From NCBI GenBank assembly GCA_015295945.1, contig DVED01000017.1, positions 1 through 48,603 on the forward strand: a stretch of 48,603 bases of DNA, written 5' to 3'. Made by a program: the position numbers and the translations under genes. The notes beneath the pieces were generated by a model. It was not told where the DNA came from and made no database searches. It was given only the letters and a program-made list of their open reading frames with translations. This DNA comes from Oscillatoriales cyanobacterium M59_W2019_021 (GTDB taxonomy: Bacteria; Cyanobacteriota; Cyanobacteriia; Cyanobacteriales; Geitlerinemataceae). Positions 36,411 through 45,709 of the stretch are shown in pieces; positions within the stretch are counted from its first letter, which is position 1, and each line of letters opens with the position of its first letter.

Positions 36411-36739
36411 AACGAGGAGTAAAGATGTTGGCGCAGTTCCCGATCGAACCTGCTATCCGAGGAGGAGTGGTTTGTGATACGCTAGACTCACCTCGACAGA
36501 GCGGGGGGCAATCTCGGCAGGAGCCAGCACCCCAACCAGCCACGCGACGATCGAGTCTTGCCGTCAGACAATTCTCAGAGGGTCTATTGTCTGAATCGGT
36601 AAAATCGTCTACATTATGAATTAAATAATAAATATTGAATCGGTTTAACTTTTCAGCGGTTTCTTAACGAATAACCCGTCGAAACTCAGAATAATATCCA
36701 GAGTTGAGATGATTACGAACGATACGGAGGGAACACAAT

Positions 36740-37780
36740 TTGACGAAAACTTATCGAATTGCGATTTTAGGGGCAACGGGAGCGGTTGGCACGGAACTGA
36801 TTAAACTGCTCGAAGAACGAGAGTTTCCCGTTGCCGATTTAAAGCTTTTGGCATCAGCACGCTCTGCCGGACAAACTCTCTCGTTCAAGGGAGAAACGCT
36901 GGTGATTGAAGCCCTCGGAGATCGATCATTCGAGAACGTCGATCTCGTCCTCGCCTCCGCTGGGGGAAGTATCTCCAAAGCCTGGTTGCCGAAAGCCGTA
37001 GAAGCTGGCGCCGTCGCCGTTGACAACTCCAGCGCCTTTCGCATGAACCCGGACGTACCGCTAGTGGTTCCGGAAGTCAATCCCGACGCCGCACGCCACC
37101 ATCGCGGAATTATTGCTAACCCCAACTGCACCACCATTTTGATGGCGGTTGCCGTTTGGCCCCTGCATCAAGTGCAACCCATCCGCCGCATCGTCGCTGC
37201 CACCTATCAATCGGCAAGCGGCGCCGGCGCCAAAGCCATGGAAGAGTTGAAAATTCAAGCTCGCGCCATTCTCAACGGCAAAGAGCCGCAACCGGAAGTG
37301 CTGCCGTATCCCATCGCCTTCAACCTGTTCCCGCACAACTCTCCCTTAACCGAGTCGGGATACTGCGAAGAAGAGTTGAAAATGGTCAACGAGACCCGCA
37401 AGATTTTTGGGGCGGACGAGACCCTGAGAATTACGGCAACTTGCGTGCGGGTTCCCGTATTGCGGGCGCACTCCGAAGCGATTAATCTGGAATTTGACGC
37501 ACCCTTTGAGGTTGCCCAAGCGCGGCAGATTTTAGCGAGCTCGCCGGGTGTGAAATTGCTGGAAAATTGGCAAACCAACTATTTCCCCATGCCAATGGAA
37601 GCCTCCGGTCGCGATGAGGTCTTGGTGGGTCGCATTCGCCAGGATTTATCCCATCCGAACGGTTTAGAATTGTGGTTGAGCGGCGACCAAATCCGCAAGG
37701 GCGCGGCGCTCAATGCCGTGCAAATTGCGGAACTGCTGGTGGGTCGCCATTTGTTACGCCCCCAAGCGGTAGAAGTTTAA
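36740..37780 (+). CDS. asd: Aspartate-semialdehyde dehydrogenase
   Basis: 346 residues. The start is a TTG at 36740, chosen because GGAGG lies at the ideal distance (36726-36730) and the NADP-binding loop IAILGATGAVGTEL follows at once (residues 7-20). Catalytic Cys130 lies in ANPNCTTILM. The substrate-binding region GAKAMEELKIQA and the ATCVRVPVLRAHSE block with active-site His are present. It reduces aspartyl phosphate to aspartate semialdehyde, the branch point for lysine, methionine, threonine and isoleucine. Complete. It leads an operon with dapA (47-base gap) and an RNase J gene, a conserved cyanobacterial order. Confidence 0.96.
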   Translation: MTKTYRIAILGATGAVGTELIKLLEEREFPVADLKLLASARSAGQTLSFKGETLVIEALGDRSFENVDLVLASAGGSISKAWLPKAVEAGAVAVDNSSAFRMNPDVPLVVPEVNPDAARHHRGIIANPNCTTILMAVAVWPLHQVQPIRRIVAATYQSASGAGAKAMEELKIQARAILNGKEPQPEVLPYPIAFNLFPHNSPLTESGYCEEELKMVNETRKIFGADETLRITATCVRVPVLRAHSEAINLEFDAPFEVAQARQILASSPGVKLLENWQTNYFPMPMEASGRDEVLVGRIRQDLSHPNGLELWLSGDQIRKGAALNAVQIAELLVGRHLLRPQAVEV

Positions 37781-37827
37781 TCGGAGCAAACTTTGGGAAC
37801 GCTGCAAGGAGTTGACGGAGCGCGAGT

Positions 37828-38727
37828 GTGGTGAATTTCGGACGAGTTCTGACAGCGATGGTGTCGCCTTTTAATGCCGATGGCAGCGTCAATTACCCAC
37901 TGGCGGAAGAGTTAGCTGATGGGTTAGTACGAACCGGAACCGATACCTTGGTGGTATGCGGGACGACGGGAGAGTCGCCGACGCTGACTCCAGAAGAAGA
38001 GTTAGAATTGATTCGGGTTGTCGTGGGTGCGGTTGCCCAAAAAGCTCAAGTGATTGCCGGAACCGGATCGAACTCTACCCAAGAGGCGATCGAATACACC
38101 CGAAAAGCTGCTAAACTGGGAGTTAACGGATCTTTGCAGGTCGTGCCTTACTATAACAAGCCGCCGCAAGAGGGTCTGTACCAACATTTTCGGGCGATCG
38201 CCAGTGCTTGCCCCGATCTTCCCTTGATGTTGTACAATATTCCCGGTCGGACAGGGGTCGGCCTGCAAGCGGAAACCGTCGCACGACTGGCAGAGGTTCC
38301 CAATATCGTCGCGATTAAAGAAGCCAGCGGCAACTTAGAACTCGCCAGCCAAATTCGCCGTCTCGTTCCGGCAGATTTTGCCCTGTATTCTGGAGAAGAT
38401 CCCCTAACACTACCGCTGCTGTCGGTCGGTTGCCAGGGTGTGGTCAGCGTTGCCAGCCATCTAGTCGGCAAGTCCCTCCAAGACATGATCCGATCCTTTG
38501 AAACGGGTCAAACCCAGCAAGCCACCGAAATTCACTTGCGCTTGTTTCCCTTGTTTAAATCCTTATTTGTCACCACCAATCCCATTCCGGTGAAGTGCGC
38601 GCTCCAATTACTCGGTTGGGACGTTGGCAATTGTCGTCCTCCCCTGTGCGAACCCAGCGATGAAGTTAAGCAAACGTTAAAAGATGTTTTAAAAGAGAGT
38701 TTGATCGAGCTCGCAATCCGCAATTAG
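37828..38727 (+). CDS. dapA: 4-hydroxy-tetrahydrodipicolinate synthase
   Basis: 299 residues, TIM barrel. The start is GTG at 37828, directly followed by another [23 protein letters not shown], then [17 protein letters not shown] (pyruvate-binding Thr pair), the Tyr in [12 protein letters not shown], and the Schiff-base Lys in [10 protein letters not shown] identify it. It condenses aspartate semialdehyde, made by the upstream gene product, with pyruvate in lysine synthesis. The allosteric lysine site cannot be judged by eye. Complete, cytoplasmic. The gap to the RNase J gene is 195 bases, so co-transcription is possible but an extra promoter is likely. Confidence 0.96.
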   Translation: MVNFGRVLTAMVSPFNADGSVNYPLAEELADGLVRTGTDTLVVCGTTGESPTLTPEEELELIRVVVGAVAQKAQVIAGTGSNSTQEAIEYTRKAAKLGVNGSLQVVPYYNKPPQEGLYQHFRAIASACPDLPLMLYNIPGRTGVGLQAETVARLAEVPNIVAIKEASGNLELASQIRRLVPADFALYSGEDPLTLPLLSVGCQGVVSVASHLVGKSLQDMIRSFETGQTQQATEIHLRLFPLFKSLFVTTNPIPVKCALQLLGWDVGNCRPPLCEPSDEVKQTLKDVLKESLIELAIRN

Positions 38728-38922
38728 CCGGAAATTTAGCGACAATTTTAAGTTTTGAAAACAACTGCATAGCTTTAGAAAACAAGGTAGAGCTAAGGAA
38801 AAACCGTTAGATTTTTCAAGAGCCGCCATCGGCTCGATCTCTTCAAGGTGAAGCTCGATTCAACCTTGGTCCTGATCTTTTGTCAAATTTTGTCAAAACC
38901 ACCGTCCTCATTTAGGAGACTT

Positions 38923-40725
38923 ATGAGTAAAAAAACAGCCCAACCCGCCCTAAAAATCATTCCCCTCGGCGGATTGCACGAGATTGGTAAAAATACTTGC
39001 GTCTTCGAGTACGACGATGAAATTTTGCTGCTCGATGCTGGGCTTGCGTTTCCCACCGATTCCATGCACGGAGTGAATATCGTCCTCCCAGATATGACGT
39101 ATTTGCGGGAAAATCGCCATAAAATTAAAGGGGCGATCGCCACCCACGGACACGAAGACCACATCGGCGGGTTTGCCCACCACCTTAAACAGTTCGATAT
39201 TCCTATTATTTACGGACCGAGACTGGCACTGTCTTTGTTGGCAGATAAACTCGAAGAAGCTGGGGTTTCCAAACGGACGAAATTGAAAACTGTCGCACCG
39301 CGAGAAGTCGTCCGCATCGGTAAATCTTTCAGTATCGAGTTCATTCGCAATACCCACTCGATCGCCGATAGTTTTACCTTAGCGATTACCACTCCCGTCG
39401 GCGTGGTGATTTTTACCGGAGACTTCAAAGTCGATCACACCCCCGTAGACGGCGAGTATTTCGACCTGCACCGATTGGCCCAATACGGTGAAAAAGGCGT
39501 GCTATGCCTGCTGAGTGACTCCACCAACTCGGAAGTTCCCGGATTCACCCCTTCCGAGCGATCGGTCTATCCCAGTTTAGATCGGGCATTTTCCCAGGCA
39601 CCTGGTCGGTTGATCGTCACCACCTTCGCCTCGTCAGTTCATCGCCTCAACTTAGTTTTAGAACTGGCTCAGAAACACGATCGCTACGTCTCGGCGGTGG
39701 GTCGATCGATGCTCAACGTCATCGCTCACGCCCGCAATTTGGGCTATATCAAATGCCCCGATGCCCTGTTCAAACCGATTCACGAAATCCGCCAGCTTCC
39801 CGACGAGAAAGTGCTGATTCTCTGCACGGGTTCCCAAGGAGAACACATGGCAGCCGTGAGCCGCATCGCCCGCAAAGAACACCGCCAAGTGCAAATCAAG
39901 CCGGGGGATACCGTCGTCTTTTCCGCCAATCCGATTCCCGGCAATACGATTTCCGTCGTCAATACCATCGATGCCCTAATGAAACAAGGGGCAACCGTCC
40001 TCTACGGTCGCCAACAGGGGTTGCACGTTTCCGGTCACGGCTGCCAAGAAGACCAAAAGCTGATGCTGTCGCTGACCCGTCCCAAATTCTTCATGCCCGT
40101 TCACGGGGAACACCGGATGCTGGTACAGCACTGCAAAACCGCGCAAAGCTTGGGGATTTCTCCCAGCAATATGGTGGTGGTGGATAACGGCGACGTGGTA
40201 GAACTGACTCAAAACAGCATTCGCATTGCCGATCGCGTCCCTTCTGGCATCGAGTTGGTGGATTCCTCGCGGACGGGAATGGTTCCCGATGCGATTCTCA
40301 AAGAACGCCAGCAACTTGCCGAGGATGGCGTCGTCACCGTGGCAACGGCGATCGGTTGGGATGGCAAACTGACCTCGCATCCGGAAGTTCACATCCGAGG
40401 CGTGGTCTCTACGTTAGAAAATGCCCAACTCAAACAGCGGATCGTAGATGTTGTCGAACGGACTCTCAACGATCGCGCGTCGGAATTTATCAAAGTTTAC
40501 GACGGGAAACCGGAAGCAGACTGGGTGGGCGTGCAAACTCAACTGGAAGTCCAAATTCAGCGAATGTTGCGCCGCGAACTGCAAAGCAATCCCATGCTGG
40601 TGGTGTTGCTGCAAACGCCGATGGCGTCTGTCTCTCCCTCGAAAGTCAAGGAAAAGGTAACGGAATCTCCCGTTCCCGTTACGGGACGTCGGCGCCAACG
40701 GGCTTCGGCGCGGGTTGCTTCCTAA
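38923..40725 (+). CDS. rnj: Ribonuclease J
   Basis: 600 residues from ATG 38923, which has TTTAGGAGAC upstream; an earlier in-frame ATG at 38848 would add 25 unrelated residues. The metallo-beta-lactamase core shows THGHEDHIGG, the Asp in FTGDFKVDHTP, the SDSTNSEVPG loop and, after the beta-CASP domain (CTGSQGE, then ISGH-type SGHGCQED), FMPVHGEHRML. It is a 5'-3' exo- and endoribonuclease involved in mRNA turnover. The C-terminal end is basic (TGRRRQRASARVAS). Complete. It is last in the asd-dapA-rnj run; a hairpin at 40763-40794 follows. Confidence 0.95.
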   Translation: MSKKTAQPALKIIPLGGLHEIGKNTCVFEYDDEILLLDAGLAFPTDSMHGVNIVLPDMTYLRENRHKIKGAIATHGHEDHIGGFAHHLKQFDIPIIYGPRLALSLLADKLEEAGVSKRTKLKTVAPREVVRIGKSFSIEFIRNTHSIADSFTLAITTPVGVVIFTGDFKVDHTPVDGEYFDLHRLAQYGEKGVLCLLSDSTNSEVPGFTPSERSVYPSLDRAFSQAPGRLIVTTFASSVHRLNLVLELAQKHDRYVSAVGRSMLNVIAHARNLGYIKCPDALFKPIHEIRQLPDEKVLILCTGSQGEHMAAVSRIARKEHRQVQIKPGDTVVFSANPIPGNTISVVNTIDALMKQGATVLYGRQQGLHVSGHGCQEDQKLMLSLTRPKFFMPVHGEHRMLVQHCKTAQSLGISPSNMVVVDNGDVVELTQNSIRIADRVPSGIELVDSSRTGMVPDAILKERQQLAEDGVVTVATAIGWDGKLTSHPEVHIRGVVSTLENAQLKQRIVDVVERTLNDRASEFIKVYDGKPEADWVGVQTQLEVQIQRMLRRELQSNPMLVVLLQTPMASVSPSKVKEKVTESPVPVTGRRRQRASARVAS

Positions 40726-40762
40726 AACCGAAGATCTGTTAGCAAGTGGGTGAATTGAGGGT

Positions 40763-40794
40763 CATGTTCGATCGTTGTCAGACGATCGAACGTG
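40763..40794 (+). terminator. Strong hairpin after the RNase J gene
   Basis: CATGTTCGATCGT, loop TGTCAG, ACGATCGAACGTG: a 13-bp stem with one wobble pair, 37 bases after the stop codon. No T-run follows, so it may instead protect the 3' end. Confidence 0.5.
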
Positions 40795-41032
40795 GCTTAA
40801 CTAAAGGGTATTAGACTTCTACATTTACAATAGGAGCAAGCCGCTAGCTGACCCTTTCTTTGCCATGCATCCGTACGAGCTACCCAGATACTTCCCGGCT
40901 CCGACGATACCCCTGTGGATTCGGAACAGAGCCAAAAATAACCCAATGCCAGAACGGTCAGCTCGCGATCGCCCCGATGTCTTCAGGGGGATATTGACGA
41001 AGGCTTATTAATTTCTTTTTTAGAAATTCCGA
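40795..41032. other. Intergenic region between convergent genes
   Basis: Together with 40726-40794 this forms a 307-base gap. It holds one 48-codon ORF (40865-41011) that I could not support and no repeat. The 3' end of the TPR gene lies at its right edge. Confidence 0.5.
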
Positions 41033-41920
41033 TTAAAGACGATCGATCGCCTCTAAAACCCTCTGATGTTTTTCGGTATTTTCGGCTTCTAAAAAGAATT
41101 GCGCGGCAACTTGAAAATCCTTGAGAGCGCCTTCGCGATCGCCAGATGCTGCCAGTGCCGTTCCCCGGTTGTAGTACGCTTCGGCGAGGGAGGGACTGCG
41201 GCGAATGGCTTGGTTATAGTCTTCGATCGCCCCGGTAAAATTGCCCAGGCGCGATCGCAAAATCCCCCGGTTGTTATAGGCATCGACATCGTTGGGATCG
41301 AGGAGGATCGCCCGATCGTAGTCTTCCAGAGCCCGCTGTAAATCCCCCGCCTCCACCCGTGCTAAAGCTCGATTGTAGTACGCATTCACCTTATTGGGGT
41401 TGCGCTCCAAGGCTTCGGAATAGTCGTCGATCGCCCCGTCGAGATCCCCAGTTTGATAGCGAAGAATTCCCCGGTTGTTGTAGGCTTCTATATCTTCGGG
41501 ATTGAGTTCTAGCACTTCGGTGTAGTCTTCGATCGCCGCATCCACTTGTCCCGAGAGCGATCGCGCTAGTCCCCGGTTGTAGTATGCCGGGATGTATTCC
41601 GGTGCCAATTCGATCGTTTCGCTAAAATCGGCGATCGCCCCTGCGTAGTCTTGGCGTCGCGCCTTTTCAACGCCCGATCGAAACAATTCCCCGGCGCTCA
41701 TCGCCTCCTGTTGCGCGTCTGGGATCTCCTCTTCAACGGTCGATTCCACTTCTGTCGTCGGTGCGGTTTCGTCTCGGGAATCCTGTGCCCGAACAGGAAC
41801 CTGACCCCATACAGCAACGCCCCAAATAATCAGTAAAAAGATGCAGTGATGAGACATTCGCGACGAAAAAGATGGATTTTGACGATTTCGATGGTTTGAT
41901 CGTCCCTTTGCTGTTGTCAT
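41033..41920 (-). CDS. Exported TPR-repeat protein
   Basis: 295 residues with five tandem TPRs (about 77-280) such as AIADFSETIELAPEYIPAYY and AIEDYTEVLELNPEDIEAYN, in the NRG-type variant common in cyanobacteria. A signal peptide is likely at the N-terminus (IFLLIIWGVAVWGQVPVRAQ, cleavage before DS). An internal ATG at 41857 directly before the hydrophobic stretch is an equally good start. A Thr/Glu-rich spacer (37-70) separates it from the repeats. Periplasmic TPRs usually bind protein partners; the partner is unknown. The TPRs are so regular that the repeats are nearly identical at the DNA level, which may promote copy-number change. Adjacent to a GH25-like protein on the same strand. Confidence 0.8.
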   Translation of the reverse strand: MTTAKGRSNHRNRQNPSFSSRMSHHCIFLLIIWGVAVWGQVPVRAQDSRDETAPTTEVESTVEEEIPDAQQEAMSAGELFRSGVEKARRQDYAGAIADFSETIELAPEYIPAYYNRGLARSLSGQVDAAIEDYTEVLELNPEDIEAYNNRGILRYQTGDLDGAIDDYSEALERNPNKVNAYYNRALARVEAGDLQRALEDYDRAILLDPNDVDAYNNRGILRSRLGNFTGAIEDYNQAIRRSPSLAEAYYNRGTALAASGDREGALKDFQVAAQFFLEAENTEKHQRVLEAIDRL

Positions 41921-42020
41921 GGATTCTCGGATCTTTAACCTTCACGCACTATATCACTTTAAGATTTTAACGGCTGAGGGACGAGACCCAACCTACAGTT
42001 TTAACTTATTACTTATTACT

Positions 42021-43520
42021 TTACCCGCGCCATCGACGAGCGAATTCCTGGAAAATGGAGGAGGGGATTTGCTCTTGCAGCCAACGCAGTGCGGCTTCTT
42101 GGTACGGCAAGCCTTGATAGTATTGGGCGACATTTTCCAAGCGCATCGGGAGAGGTGGTGCGGCACGCCACTGACGGGCGAATTCCCCCAACGCTGCCTC
42201 GCTGACTTGGCGTTGCAGCCAAATCCAGGCTTGGTTTTGATAGGGTTCGCCTTTGTAGTAGGCGGCGGCATCCACCAAGCGGATGGGGGAGGAGGTGCGA
42301 GTGGGTTGGTTGCGCCACTGACGGGCGAACTCGACAAGGGCAGCACCGGAAACTCGTGCTTGCAGCCAGTCGAGAGCTTGAGCTTGGGCGGGCAATCCCT
42401 GGTAGTAGCGGGCGACGTCGATTAAGTTGATGGTGGGCGGCGGTGCGGCACGCCATTTCCCGGCGAACTCTTCGAGGATGGCGGGTGGGATTTGCTGTTG
42501 CAGCCAATTGAAGGCTTGGATTTGGTGGGCGGAACCTTGGTAGTAGACGGCGGCATCGACTAAGCGAATGGAGGCGGTGACGGTGGGTTGCTGGCGCCAA
42601 CGACGGGCGAATTCGCCGATCGTTTCGGGTTTGAGTTGGTTTTGCAGCCAGTCAAGGGCTTGGGTTTGTTGGGGAACGGCTTGATAGTATTGACCGACGC
42701 TGACTAGTTGAATCGAGTTCGAGGTGAGAGTGGAGAGGGGTTGGACGGCGGCAACGGCGGTGGGGGCTGCCATGAGATGCGCCCAGGTTCGCGGTCCGAG
42801 GATGCCATCTTCTGGCAGATCGATCGAGCGTTGAAACTGACGAACGGCAGCTTCTGTGAGCAGATCGAAAGACCCGTCGAGGTTGCCGGGAGCGAATCCT
42901 CGGTCTTGGAGGCGCTGCTGCGCGGTACGAACGAGATCGCCCGTGGCTCCTTCCTGACAAGAGTTAAACCAACTGGCTCTCACTTCTGTTAGAATTCCGG
43001 CAATGCGATCGCGATTGCCATACTCCCAAAACCACCAATCCGAAATCCCTCGAGGCAATCGAGGGATAGAAAGTATCGATCGATCGACGATCCACAACGG
43101 GAAACAGGTTAATGCTTCCGGATTGTCAATTCTCGTCCAGAATTCCCGGTGGGTTTGGAGGATGGGAGATCGTTGCGTTGCCCGTTCGATGCGATTCAAC
43201 CATGCGAGTAGGGTTTCGATCGCGGGATTTTCGTCCGGCAAAATCTGCAAAACAGGGGGTAAGTCTCCCGGTTCCAAACCTACGGTTTCCAGAAATCGAT
43301 CGGCTTGGGATTGGGCATCGACAGTCGATCGGAAGACGTGAGACGCACCGCGTACCAAACCTACTGCTTTAATAGCGTCCCAGTTTTTCCCAAACGTGCG
43401 GGCAATTCCTTCCGCTCCCTCTGTCGCCTGAGTCACCGCATAAGCCATTCCCCCAGCAGCCACTGCTTGCCAATCGACCGTCCCTTGGGCATCCGAGACT
43501 TCAATGCCGCGTACGCTCAT
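42021..43520 (-). CDS. GH25-like protein with peptidoglycan-binding domain and five C-terminal repeats
   Basis: 499 residues. Residues 1-190 match the GH25 lysozyme fold: RGIEVSDAQGTVDWQAVAAG, KAVGLVRGASHVF, then LEPGDLPPVLQIL and NLLAW-like helices. The catalytic acids are changed: the first Asp (GIDVS) is Glu6, and the DxE pair in the LDIE strand is Gln92 and Leu94, so muramidase activity is doubtful. Residues 193-250 are a PG_binding_1 domain (LDGSFDLLTEAAVRQFQ). Residues 269-499 contain five repeats of about 44 residues, each with YYQG, ALDWLQ and EFARRWR-type positions. No signal peptide is visible. It may bind cell wall rather than cut it. The repeat has no name I know. Confidence 0.78.
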   Translation of the reverse strand: MSVRGIEVSDAQGTVDWQAVAAGGMAYAVTQATEGAEGIARTFGKNWDAIKAVGLVRGASHVFRSTVDAQSQADRFLETVGLEPGDLPPVLQILPDENPAIETLLAWLNRIERATQRSPILQTHREFWTRIDNPEALTCFPLWIVDRSILSIPRLPRGISDWWFWEYGNRDRIAGILTEVRASWFNSCQEGATGDLVRTAQQRLQDRGFAPGNLDGSFDLLTEAAVRQFQRSIDLPEDGILGPRTWAHLMAAPTAVAAVQPLSTLTSNSIQLVSVGQYYQAVPQQTQALDWLQNQLKPETIGEFARRWRQQPTVTASIRLVDAAVYYQGSAHQIQAFNWLQQQIPPAILEEFAGKWRAAPPPTINLIDVARYYQGLPAQAQALDWLQARVSGAALVEFARQWRNQPTRTSSPIRLVDAAAYYKGEPYQNQAWIWLQRQVSEAALGEFARQWRAAPPLPMRLENVAQYYQGLPYQEAALRWLQEQIPSSIFQEFARRWRG

Positions 43521-43998
43521 ACTTCATTACCCTCTGGCAAACGTCGATCGGTGGCAGGGTCGTGGATGAGATCGAACTCCCGCTCGACAGCGCTATCCTA
43601 CCACAATGCGGGTCGGTCGAAACCCCGCCGCCGGATCTCGAACCCCCAGAATTATAGCGATCGCCAGGAGTATTAGGACATCGCTTTGGGGGCGGGGGAA
43701 GCAGGGGGAGCAGGGGGAGAAAGATCCCGGCAGGAGATCGAGATCGTCATCTGTCATACTATAGCTGTAGCCAGAAGTGTTAGGGCAAACGCAAAACTGG
43801 AAACTTAGATCGATCGATCTTTTTCCTTCTGCCTTCTGGTATCACGAGGTCGATCCATTCCGATCGCCCAATTGCCCACAATCGCCGAGTTTTTCCCGGT
43901 TATATCGATGACCTAACTGTTGGCGACACACACTCTTCTCTTGCTCCCTCTGCTCCCCCTGCTCGGGATTTGTAGCACCATTAAATAAAAACCATATT
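43521..43998. other. Repeat-bearing intergenic region
   Basis: Contains AGCAGGGGGAGCAGGGGGAG (about 43702-43726), a CCTTCTGCCTTCTGG heptamer tract near 43821 and the inverted dispersed unit at 43955-43985. No gene is supported; ORFs on the plus strand are antisense to the GH25-like gene. Confidence 0.6.
43955..43985. repeat. Dispersed unit, inverted copy
   Basis: CCCCTGCTCGGGATTTGTAG then CACCATTAAAT. Reverse complement of the GGTGCTACAAATCCCGAGC unit found at 13850 and 29553. Confidence 0.65.
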
Positions 43999-44403
43999 AT
44001 GCTGGGTCAGTTTCAACAAAGCTATCTCCGAATCGAAGTGGATGCCTCAGCGACGGCGATCGCCCATAGTTTACTCTATCGGGATCGCCTGCAACAGTGG
44101 TTGTCGCCGCAAACCCTGTCGCCGGGACTTCCCGAACGGTTATCCGCCGGATTGACCTATACCAGCCGCCTGGGACCCGTCGAGATCCGCCACCACGTCG
44201 AACTTGCCAACGACAACCATCTCCGACTGATTTTGAGTGGCGGCATCGATGGGTTTCACGAGTGGTATTGGGGAGATGGCTGGGTGCAATCTCGCCTGGA
44301 AGGGGTCTCTCTCCTACCGCTCAAATTGGCGCAAACCGCGAGTTTGTGGCGACTCAAGCAATATTTAACGATCGATGAAACGGGTGCGGCAACTTCTTCA
44401 TAG
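43999..44403 (+). CDS. Conserved hypothetical protein, SRPBCC-like
   Basis: 134 residues, no signal or membrane segment. The pattern of long amphipathic strands (GLTYTSRLGPVEIRHHVELA, LRLILSGGIDGFHEWYWGDG) ending in a helix (LPLKLAQTASLWRLKQYL) is compatible with an SRPBCC/START-like fold, and similar short proteins occur in cyanobacteria without a function. The start ATG sits just downstream of the repeated ATTAAATAAAAACC sequence. No neighbour links it to a pathway. The identification of the fold is a guess from strand layout. Confidence 0.6.
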   Translation: MLGQFQQSYLRIEVDASATAIAHSLLYRDRLQQWLSPQTLSPGLPERLSAGLTYTSRLGPVEIRHHVELANDNHLRLILSGGIDGFHEWYWGDGWVQSRLEGVSLLPLKLAQTASLWRLKQYLTIDETGAATSS

Positions 44404-44725
44404 GCGAAGCTGGGCGAAGCATTTGCATAAACTTTGTCATATTGTGGACAAAATTGTCGGGCAAATGCTTCTCCCCTACAAAAATTTGTCCTAAATGTTA
44501 GCGTGTAGTGCTAAGCTGTCACGCATTTAAATTGTGAATGGGTGCGGACGGGGAGACGGGGGGATAGGGAGAGGGGGAGAGGGATTGATGGGTTTGACAC
44601 CAGTAAGTTGCTTACCAATTTAAAGGCGAAACAGCTATAAATCTAAAATCCTTTTATCTCCGGAATCGAGGGCGCGATCGCCGCAAACAGAGGCAGTGTA
44701 GACCTTTACCCCCTATTGCCTCCCG
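44404..44725. other. Intergenic region with dispersed repeat
   Basis: Holds copy 2 of the TCGGGCAAATGCT repeat (44457-44494) and a purine-rich GGGGAGAGGGGGAGAGGG tract (about 44551-44584). No gene seen. Confidence 0.55.
44457..44494. repeat. Dispersed repeat, copy 2 (TCGGGCAAATGCT)
   Basis: Shares TCGGGCAAATGCT and TTTGTCCTAA with 23337-23369. Confidence 0.55.
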
Positions 44726-45637
44726 ATGCTTTTCCGTTCTTGGCTGACTGCGGGTTTAACCACCGTTGTGTTAATTTTCTCATCTGTTGGGCGATCGGCT
44801 GCTGCCACGTCTTCCCTCGAACTCAGCACTGGGGAACCGATGCAGGCAACCGAGATCGATCGCACGCCTTCTCCCTTTCCCAATACCGAATTAGCGGCGG
44901 CTGGCATCTCCCCCGGCATCGGACCCGTATCCGGTTCCCAACTGTATCGGCAACGCTTAGCAGCACTGCAATCGGGTCAACTTTACACGCAGTTGAGTCG
45001 AGATAGCTTCCAATCGGACTGGATGGCAGCTAGCGAACAACCCACCTACGAGGAGTGGAAAGCACTACTGGCGGCAGAAGCACAACTGGTGGCACAAACT
45101 CCAGGAAACAGCCATCTGTTGATCGTTCTCGGCGATTCGTTGAGTTTGTGGATGCCGTCGGCGGGTTTGCCAGACCGTCAATTGTGGCTCAACCAGGGGA
45201 TTTCTGGGGACACGACAGGGGGAATTCTCGATCGCATTTCCGCGATTGCCGACACCCAACCCGATCGCATTTATCTCTTAGCGGGGGTGAACGATCTTAA
45301 AAATGGGGTAGAAGATAGGGAAATTTTAGAGAATTACCGCCAAATTTTGCAGCAATTACGGGAAGAGCATCCCCAAACCGAAACGATCGTCCAGTCGATT
45401 TTACCCACTCGGTTGTCAACCATTCCTAACGATCGCATTCGCCAACTCAACCGCCAACTCGCCGCTATTGCCAAGCAAGAAGGTGCGACTTTTTTAGACT
45501 TGTCGATTTATTTAACCGACGCACGAGGAGAACTACATCCGAGTTTGACCACCGATGGCTTGCATTTGAACGATCGCGGGTACGAAGCTTGGCAGTGGGT
45601 TCTCCAGCAGATCGAAGCGGGAATTGCGATGAATTGA
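44726..45637 (+). CDS. SGNH/GDSL hydrolase, exported
   Basis: 303 residues. A signal peptide is likely (MLFRSWLTAGLTTVVLIFSS, cleavage near residue 27). The SGNH blocks are complete: Ser138 in VLGDSLSLW, Gly161 in QGISGDTTGG, Asn189 in LAGVNDLKNG, and Asp277 and His280 in TTDGLHLNDRG. Enzymes of this superfamily are esterases, lipases or carbohydrate deacetylases; the substrate is open. Residues 30-125 between the signal and the catalytic domain form a Gln-rich helical spacer. Export suggests action on cell-wall or surface polysaccharide. Single gene; no operon partner. Confidence 0.88.
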   Translation: MLFRSWLTAGLTTVVLIFSSVGRSAAATSSLELSTGEPMQATEIDRTPSPFPNTELAAAGISPGIGPVSGSQLYRQRLAALQSGQLYTQLSRDSFQSDWMAASEQPTYEEWKALLAAEAQLVAQTPGNSHLLIVLGDSLSLWMPSAGLPDRQLWLNQGISGDTTGGILDRISAIADTQPDRIYLLAGVNDLKNGVEDREILENYRQILQQLREEHPQTETIVQSILPTRLSTIPNDRIRQLNRQLAAIAKQEGATFLDLSIYLTDARGELHPSLTTDGLHLNDRGYEAWQWVLQQIEAGIAMN

Positions 45638-45668
45638 TTTTGGAGTTTGGGGTTTGTTATTTGTAAAA

Positions 45669-45690
45669 CCCTTCTGCCTTCTGCCTTTAA
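45669..45690. repeat. CTTCTGC heptamer tract
   Basis: CCTTCTGCCTTCTGCC, also near 43821 and inside the broken Uma2 gene near 11388. Short, but repeated at three distant sites. Confidence 0.5.
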
Positions 45691-45709
45691 ACCCATGACC
45701 CATTAGACC

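Larger units (their letters stand above)
35569..36739. other. 1.1-kb region without a supported gene
   Basis: The tig promoter must lie at its left end. It contains a dispersed composite repeat at 35724-35752, a second copy of the 1258 repeat at 35843-35860, an SDR-like element at 36377-36410 and a stretch of HIP1-rich sequence. ORFs of 60-94 codons on both strands have no family signature. The part just before asd (36600-36735) is AT-rich and should hold its promoter. A structured noncoding RNA is possible but unproven. Confidence 0.55.

Noticed and set aside
36188..36619. ORFs of 64-83 codons before asd
   Set aside because: They overlap in different frames, contain an SDR-like repeat and have no recognisable motifs.
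40865..41011. 48-codon plus-strand ORF (MHPYELPRYFPAPTIPLWIR...)
   Set aside because: No ribosome-binding site, no family I recognise and no helical or membrane pattern. It could be checked by conservation, but I do not list it as a gene.
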